In this document: in pieces, positions 39,625-43,751 of the stretch | Layout of the letters: each line of letters starts with the position of its first letter | How positions within the stretch are numbered: the first letter of the stretch is position 1 | NCBI GenBank assembly: GCA_017887695.1 | Contig: JAGHHM010000098.1 | Span: forward strand, 1 to 43,751 | Length of the DNA stretch: 43,751 nucleotides | Source of the DNA: Oscillospiraceae bacterium | GTDB taxonomy: Bacteria > Bacillota > Clostridia > Oscillospirales > Oscillospiraceae | Direction: 5' to 3' | Notes under the pieces: generated by a model | Database searches by the model: none | The model's input: only the letters and a program-made list of their open reading frames with translations | Told to the model about the DNA's origin: nothing | Made by a program: the position numbers and the translations under genes

Positions 39625-39882
39625 GGAATATGGCTGTGAAGGGGAGCAGTACGCTTGGTGCGGATGCGCAGAGAAGGGCCGGTTTGGTGCAAGGCCCTGT
39701 GAAGTACCGGCGGAAGTCGCCCCGGAGCCCCGGCGGGAACGGGTGCGGTTTCATGTGCGCCCTGGTAGATGCCGGCGGATCTCCCCCGTTACCGGGAGCA
39801 AGGAGTGTCTCTGAAAAGGGAAATTCGGGTGGTACCGCGGATTTGATTCGCCCCGAGCCGTTGCGGCTCGGGGCGTTTTTTT
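39625..39882 (+). promoter_or_regulatory. T-box riboswitch, valine specifier GUC
   Basis: Stem I shows AGTA opposite the specifier loop, a distal CAGAGA and GGTTTGGTGCAAGGCC loop pair, and GCG-GAAGTCG-CCCC on the 3' side facing GGGG-AGCAGTA-CGC. This places GTC (39716-39718), a valine codon, as the specifier. The antiterminator has the invariant TGGTACCGCG (39830-39839). The terminator is CGCCCCGAGCCG-ttg-CGGCTCGGGGCG with seven T (39849-39882). Uncharged tRNA-Val should allow read-through into the YcxB-like gene and valS. Confidence 0.93.
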
Positions 39883-39949
39883 ACGTGCAGTCCCAGGGGC
39901 GGACAATGTGCCATATTGCCGAGTCGTCCGCTCCAGAAAGGAGTCCTCT

Positions 39950-40513
39950 ATGACATTTACGTTCCACATGCCCGAGGGATATTCCACGGCAGACCTGGTG
40001 GCCCTCAACAAGGTCCACACCAGGCGGGGAAAGATCCGCCGCTGGCTGATACCGGCGCTGCGGGTGGTGCTTACGCTGGGCGGAATTTTGCTGGTGTTGG
40101 GCGCGGCGGTGCTGTTGGCCTACGGCTGGGCGGAGAATGGCCTTCTCATCTCCATTGTCGTATTTTTTGTAGTCGGTATCCTGTGGATCCTGATTGGGCT
40201 GTTCCACTACCGCATCAGCGCCTGGAACTCCCGGCGGCTGACCATAAGGGACCTGGGCAGCATCACGGTGACGCTGGGCGAGGAGGGGATCTCTGAGATC
40301 ACCGGCAAGGGCAGCGCTCTCCACCCCTATGCCGCCTTTGCGGGCGCGGCCTGCTATCGGGATATCCTCTTTTTGTTCCTGGACAAGAACCACGCTATGA
40401 TTCTGCCCTACGCTGCCATGACAGGCGGGACGGCTGCGGAACTGGAGGCCTTCTGGGCCCGGCACAGCAGCCTGCCTATCCAGCATTTTGATAACAAGCA
40501 ACACGCTGATTGA
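39950..40513 (+). CDS. YcxB-like membrane protein
   Basis: The protein is 187 residues from ATG 39950 (AAAGGAG upstream; the track start is 14 codons longer). Two membrane helices (ALRVVLTLGGILLVLGAAVLLAYGW; LLISIVVFFVVGILWILIGLFHY) are followed by a YcxB-like C-terminal domain (ITVTLGEEGISEITGKGSALHPYAAFAGAACYRDILFLFLDKNHAMILPYAAM). The cellular role is unknown. Its place between the T-box and valS puts it under valine-tRNA control. Confidence 0.82.
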   Translation: MTFTFHMPEGYSTADLVALNKVHTRRGKIRRWLIPALRVVLTLGGILLVLGAAVLLAYGWAENGLLISIVVFFVVGILWILIGLFHYRISAWNSRRLTIRDLGSITVTLGEEGISEITGKGSALHPYAAFAGAACYRDILFLFLDKNHAMILPYAAMTGGTAAELEAFWARHSSLPIQHFDNKQHAD

Positions 40514-40529
40514 TAAGGAGAGTCAACTG

Positions 40530-43175
40530 ATGAGACAAGAACTGCCAAAAACCTATGAGCCCCGGGAGGTAGAGGGTAAGATCTACCAGGCCTGGATGGA
40601 TGCCGACTGCTTCCATGCCGAGCCCAATCCGGACAAGAAGCCCTTCTGCATCGTTATGCCGCCTCCCAACGTCACCGGCCAGCTCCACATGGGCCACGCC
40701 ATGGACGCTACCCTCCAGGACATCCTCATCCGCTATAAGCGGATGCAGGGCTACGAGGCTCTGTGGATGCCCGGTACCGACCATGCCGGCATCGCCACCC
40801 AGATCAAGGTGGAGGAGGAGCTGCGCACCAAGGAGGGCCTGACCCGTTACGACCTGGGCCGGGAGAAGTTCCTGGAGCGGGTGTGGGACTGGAAGAACAA
40901 ATATGGCAACCGTATCGTGGAGCAGCAGAAGAAGCTGGGTGCCTCCTGCGACTGGGATCGCGCCCGGTTCACCATGGACGAGGGCTGTTCCAAGGCCGTC
41001 CGTGAGACCTTCTGCGAGCTTTATGACAAGGGCCTTATCTACAAGGGAAGCCGGATCATCAACTGGTGCCCTCACTGCGTCACTGCCCTTTCCGACGCGG
41101 AGGTGGAGTATCAGGATAAGCCTGGTCACCTCTGGTATATCCGCTACCCTCTGACTGACGGCTCCGGCGACCTGGTGGTGGCCACTACCCGTCCGGAAAC
41201 CATGATGGGTGATACCGGCGTGGCGGTGAACCCGGAGGACGAGCGCTTCAAGCATCTGGTGGGCAAGACCTGTATCCTGCCCATTATGAACCGGGAGATC
41301 CCCATCGTGGCTGACGAGTACGTGGAGCTGGGCTTCGGCACCGGCGCGGTGAAGATGACCCCCGCCCACGATCCCAACGACTTTGAGGTGGGTCTGCGCC
41401 ACAACCTGGAGACTATCCGCGTCATCGGTGACGACGGAAAGATCAATGAGAACGGCGGCCCCTACAACGGTATGGATCGCTACGAGTGCCGCGCCGCCAT
41501 CATCAAGGATCTGGAGGAGCAGGGCTACCTGGTCAAAACTGAGGATTACAGCCACAACGTGGGCACCTGCTACCGCTGCCACAACGACGTGGAGCCCCTT
41601 ATTTCCGCCCAGTGGTTCGTGAAGATGGAGCCCCTGGCCAAGGAAGCTTTGCGGGTGGTGAACGAGGGCGAAGTGAAGTTCGTTCCCGACCGCTTTGCCA
41701 AGACCTACACCAACTGGATGGAGAACGTCCATGACTGGTGCATTTCCCGCCAGCTCTGGTGGGGCCACCAGATTCCCGCCTGGACCTGCGCCGACTGCGG
41801 TCACATCACCGTGGACCGCACCGACCCCACCTGCTGCGCCAAGTGCGGCAGCAAGAATATTGAGCGGGACCCCGACGTGCTGGATACCTGGTTCTCCTCC
41901 GCTCTGTGGCCCTTCTCCACCTTGGGCTGGCCCGACAAGACCCCGGAGCTGGACTACTTCTATCCCACCTCTGTTCTGGTCACCGGCTATGATATCATCT
42001 TCTTCTGGGTCAGCCGCATGATCTTCTCCGGCTGTGAGCAGATGAAGAAGTATCCCTTTGAGAAGGTCCTCATCCACGGCCTGGTCCGGGATGACAAGGG
42101 CCGGAAGATGTCCAAGTCCCTGGGCAACGGCATCGATCCTCTGGAGATGGCCGATAAGTTTGGCGCCGACGCCCTGCGCTTCAACCTCATCACCGGCAAC
42201 AGCCCCGGAAACGATATGCGTTTCTACGTGGAGAAGTGCGAGGCTATGCGGAACTTCGCCAATAAGATCTGGAACGCCAGCCGGTTCGTGATGATGAACC
42301 TGACCATCGATGAGGTGAAGCTGCCTGAGAAGCTGGAGCTGGAGGACAAGTGGGTCCTCTCCCGGCTCAATACCCTCGTAAAGGAAGTCACCGAGAACAT
42401 GGACGCCTACGAGCTGGGCGTGGCCAGTGCCAAGGTCTATGACTTCATCTGGGATACCTACTGCGACTGGTATATTGAGCTGACCAAGGGCCGTATGCAG
42501 GCGGATGACCAGGCTGCCCGGCTGTCTGCTGAGAACGTGCTGTGCTACGTCCTCATCCAGATGCTCAAGCTTCTGCATCCCTTCATGCCCTTCATCACCG
42601 AGGAGATCTATCAGGCCCTGCCCCATGTGGCGGGGGAGGATGCCTCCTTCATCATGCTCAGCGACTGGCCGGTGTACGACGAGAAGTTCGCCTTCCCGGC
42701 TGAGGAGGCGGCCATGGAGGAGATCATGGATGCTATTCGGGCCATTCGTACCCGCCGCAGCGAGATGAACGTGGCTCCCGGCCGGAAGGTGCAGCTCACC
42801 ATTGCTACGGCCAAGGAGGATGTATTTACCGCCGGCGCCCCCTTCTTTAAGCGCCTGGCCGGTGCCACCGAGGTCCATGTGGTGCCTGCTGATCAGGCTC
42901 CCGCCTCCAAGGGCCAGGTGGAAGTGGTGACGCACTCCGCCCGGGTGTTCATGCCCCTCCAGGAGCTGGTGGATGTGGCTCAGGAGCTCCAGCGTATTGC
43001 CAAGGAGAAGGAGAAGGCTCTGGGCCACCTCAAGGGCATCGAGGCCAAGCTTGCCAACGAGGCCTTTACCTCCAAGGCTCCTGCCAACATTGTCCAGAAC
43101 CAGCGGGACCAGGCGGAGAAGCTCCGCTCCCTCATCGCCCAGCTGGAGCAGTCTGAGGCTGCCATGCAGGGCTGA
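40530..43175 (+). CDS. valS: valyl-tRNA synthetase
   Basis: This 881-residue class I synthetase charges tRNA-Val. It starts at ATG 40530 (AAGGAGAGTCAACTG); the track start is 14 codons longer. HIGH motif in PPPNVTGQLHMGHAMD (53-56), KMSKS in GRKMSKSLGNGID (about 525), an editing CP1 domain (TTRPETMMGDTGVAVNPEDERF), two zinc-like CxxC knuckles (CADCGH...CCAKCGSK) and a C-terminal coiled arm (ELQRIAKEKEKALGHLKGIEAKLANEAF). Length is normal. Confidence 0.96.
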   Translation: MRQELPKTYEPREVEGKIYQAWMDADCFHAEPNPDKKPFCIVMPPPNVTGQLHMGHAMDATLQDILIRYKRMQGYEALWMPGTDHAGIATQIKVEEELRTKEGLTRYDLGREKFLERVWDWKNKYGNRIVEQQKKLGASCDWDRARFTMDEGCSKAVRETFCELYDKGLIYKGSRIINWCPHCVTALSDAEVEYQDKPGHLWYIRYPLTDGSGDLVVATTRPETMMGDTGVAVNPEDERFKHLVGKTCILPIMNREIPIVADEYVELGFGTGAVKMTPAHDPNDFEVGLRHNLETIRVIGDDGKINENGGPYNGMDRYECRAAIIKDLEEQGYLVKTEDYSHNVGTCYRCHNDVEPLISAQWFVKMEPLAKEALRVVNEGEVKFVPDRFAKTYTNWMENVHDWCISRQLWWGHQIPAWTCADCGHITVDRTDPTCCAKCGSKNIERDPDVLDTWFSSALWPFSTLGWPDKTPELDYFYPTSVLVTGYDIIFFWVSRMIFSGCEQMKKYPFEKVLIHGLVRDDKGRKMSKSLGNGIDPLEMADKFGADALRFNLITGNSPGNDMRFYVEKCEAMRNFANKIWNASRFVMMNLTIDEVKLPEKLELEDKWVLSRLNTLVKEVTENMDAYELGVASAKVYDFIWDTYCDWYIELTKGRMQADDQAARLSAENVLCYVLIQMLKLLHPFMPFITEEIYQALPHVAGEDASFIMLSDWPVYDEKFAFPAEEAAMEEIMDAIRAIRTRRSEMNVAPGRKVQLTIATAKEDVFTAGAPFFKRLAGATEVHVVPADQAPASKGQVEVVTHSARVFMPLQELVDVAQELQRIAKEKEKALGHLKGIEAKLANEAFTSKAPANIVQNQRDQAEKLRSLIAQLEQSEAAMQG

Positions 43176-43215
43176 GCCGCCAGCTGCGCAGCTGTCCCTT
43201 TCTGACAAAATGAAT

Positions 43216-43256
43216 GAGCCGCCCCCGGGATTTGTCCCGGTGGGCGGCTTGCTTTT
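43216..43256 (+). terminator. terminator behind valS
   Basis: The stem AGCCGCCCcCGGGA / TCCCGGtGGGCGGCT has a 4-nt loop and is followed by tgcTTTT. Confidence 0.85.
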
Positions 43257-43281
43257 CCAGAAGATTTCTCCGGATACCCTC

Positions 43282-43326
43282 TTGCATTTTCCAAAGTGTA
43301 TGCTATACTGTTATTGACATATGTCA
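43282..43326 (+). promoter_or_regulatory. promoter with palindrome at the transcription start
   Basis: TTGCAT, a 16-nt spacer and TATACT are followed by the perfect palindrome TGACATATGTCA (43315-43326) at the expected start of transcription, a possible operator. The remaining leader (43327-43434) holds two small adjacent hairpins (GCCCT/AGGGC and GCTCC/GGAGC followed by GTTTT), perhaps an attenuator. Confidence 0.6.
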
Positions 43327-43434
43327 GAAATAACCGGGCAGGAACGGCCCTCTGAAGGGCTCCTTTTCGGAGCGTTTTGGTTGGAAAGGGCGGGCGCCCG
43401 GCTGACACAGGATCATATCAGGAGGAATATAGCG

Positions 43435-43751
43435 ATGCGTATTGCGGTAACGTACGAGGACGGCCAGGTGTTCCAGCACTTCGGCCATACGGAACAGTTC
43501 AAGATCTACGACGTGGAGGACGGCAAGGTGGTGAACGCCGTGGTGGTGCCCACCAACGGCAGCGGCCACGGGGCCCTGGCGGGCTTCCTGTCCCAGATGA
43601 AGGTCAACGCCCTGATCTGCGGCGGCATCGGCGGCGGTGCCCGGGCGGCCCTGGACGAGGCGGGGATCCTGCTCTATCCCGGCGTAGTGGGCCAGGCTGA
43701 CGCAGCGGCTGAGGCCCTGGCGGCGGGAAATCTGGTCTATAATCCCAACAC
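43435..43751 (+). CDS. NifX/NifB-type iron-molybdenum cofactor-binding protein, 3' end outside window
   Basis: The visible 105 residues (MRIAVTYEDGQVFQHFGHTEQFKIYDVEDGKV...GGIGGGARAALDEAGILLYPGVVGQADAAAEALAAGNLVYNPN) match the small Fe-Mo cluster-binding family (about 115-125 residues), with the HFGHT motif and GGIGGGAR loop. In anaerobes without nitrogenase these proteins bind or shuttle iron-sulfur or metal clusters; the partner is unknown. Ribosome binding site AGGAGGAA. The gene runs off the right edge a few residues before its probable stop. Confidence 0.9.
   Translation, partial: MRIAVTYEDGQVFQHFGHTEQFKIYDVEDGKVVNAVVVPTNGSGHGALAGFLSQMKVNALICGGIGGGARAALDEAGILLYPGVVGQADAAAEALAAGNLVYNPN

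Noticed and set aside
40476-43208. 910-residue minus-strand ORF opposite valS
   Set aside because: valS on the plus strand has all synthetase motifs; the long antisense frame is a GC-rich shadow.

Overview
The window looks like a chromosome segment of a GC-rich, endospore-forming Clostridium of the gut Oscillospiraceae type (Flavonifractor, Pseudoflavonifractor or Lawsonibacter-like; this placement is an inference). The pointers are a complete spoIIIAA-AH operon, a valine T-box ahead of valS, a GH112 galacto-N-biose-type phosphorylase, an xseA-xseB-ispA run and Clostridium-type regulators.

Layout. 1-2.7 kb: 3' part of a GH112 phosphorylase and a TetR-like regulator, ending at a bidirectional terminator. 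2.8-3.54 kb (minus): the 3' piece of a cysteine-rich gene. 3.54-29.99 kb: an integrated prophage of about 26.45 kb, transcribed mostly on the minus strand. 29.99-30.09 kb (minus): the 5' piece of the same cysteine-rich gene. 30.2-35.7 kb: a DUF4364 gene and spoIIIAA-AH. 35.8-43.2 kb: asp23-like, nusB, xseA, xseB, ispA, a divergent PAP2 gene, a T-box leader, a YcxB-like gene and valS. 43.4 kb to the edge: a NifX/NifB-type protein.

The prophage has a PBSX/skin-type contractile-tail plan. Read in minus-strand order it holds an early operon under a repressed promoter, a replication initiator with iterons, a DnaB helicase, head genes, tail genes with a -1 frameshift chaperone, sheath and tube, tape measure, baseplate, fibre, holin and lysin. 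On the plus strand it carries a repressor, a DUF4041/GIY-YIG protein and a large serine recombinase next to attR. A small ORF plus a GNAT enzyme sit next to attL between two near-identical hairpin terminators. It looks defective: no terminase is visible, and the portal gene is an in-frame fusion of a PcfJ-like N-terminus with only the C-terminal part of a portal.

The main discovery candidate is a skin-like gene interruption. Removing the prophage at a 2-bp core (TC on the plus strand, 3542-3543 and 29993-29994) joins the two cysteine-rich pieces in frame into a 279-codon ORF with a strong ribosome binding site. The two phage-side flanks of the core form a 22-nt imperfect inverted repeat (16/22, all mismatches transitions), as expected for an attP of a serine recombinase. 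The gene has a mother-cell-like -10 element and diverges from the spoIIIA region. This makes a developmentally regulated excision, comparable to skin/sigK or SPbeta/spsM, a testable hypothesis.
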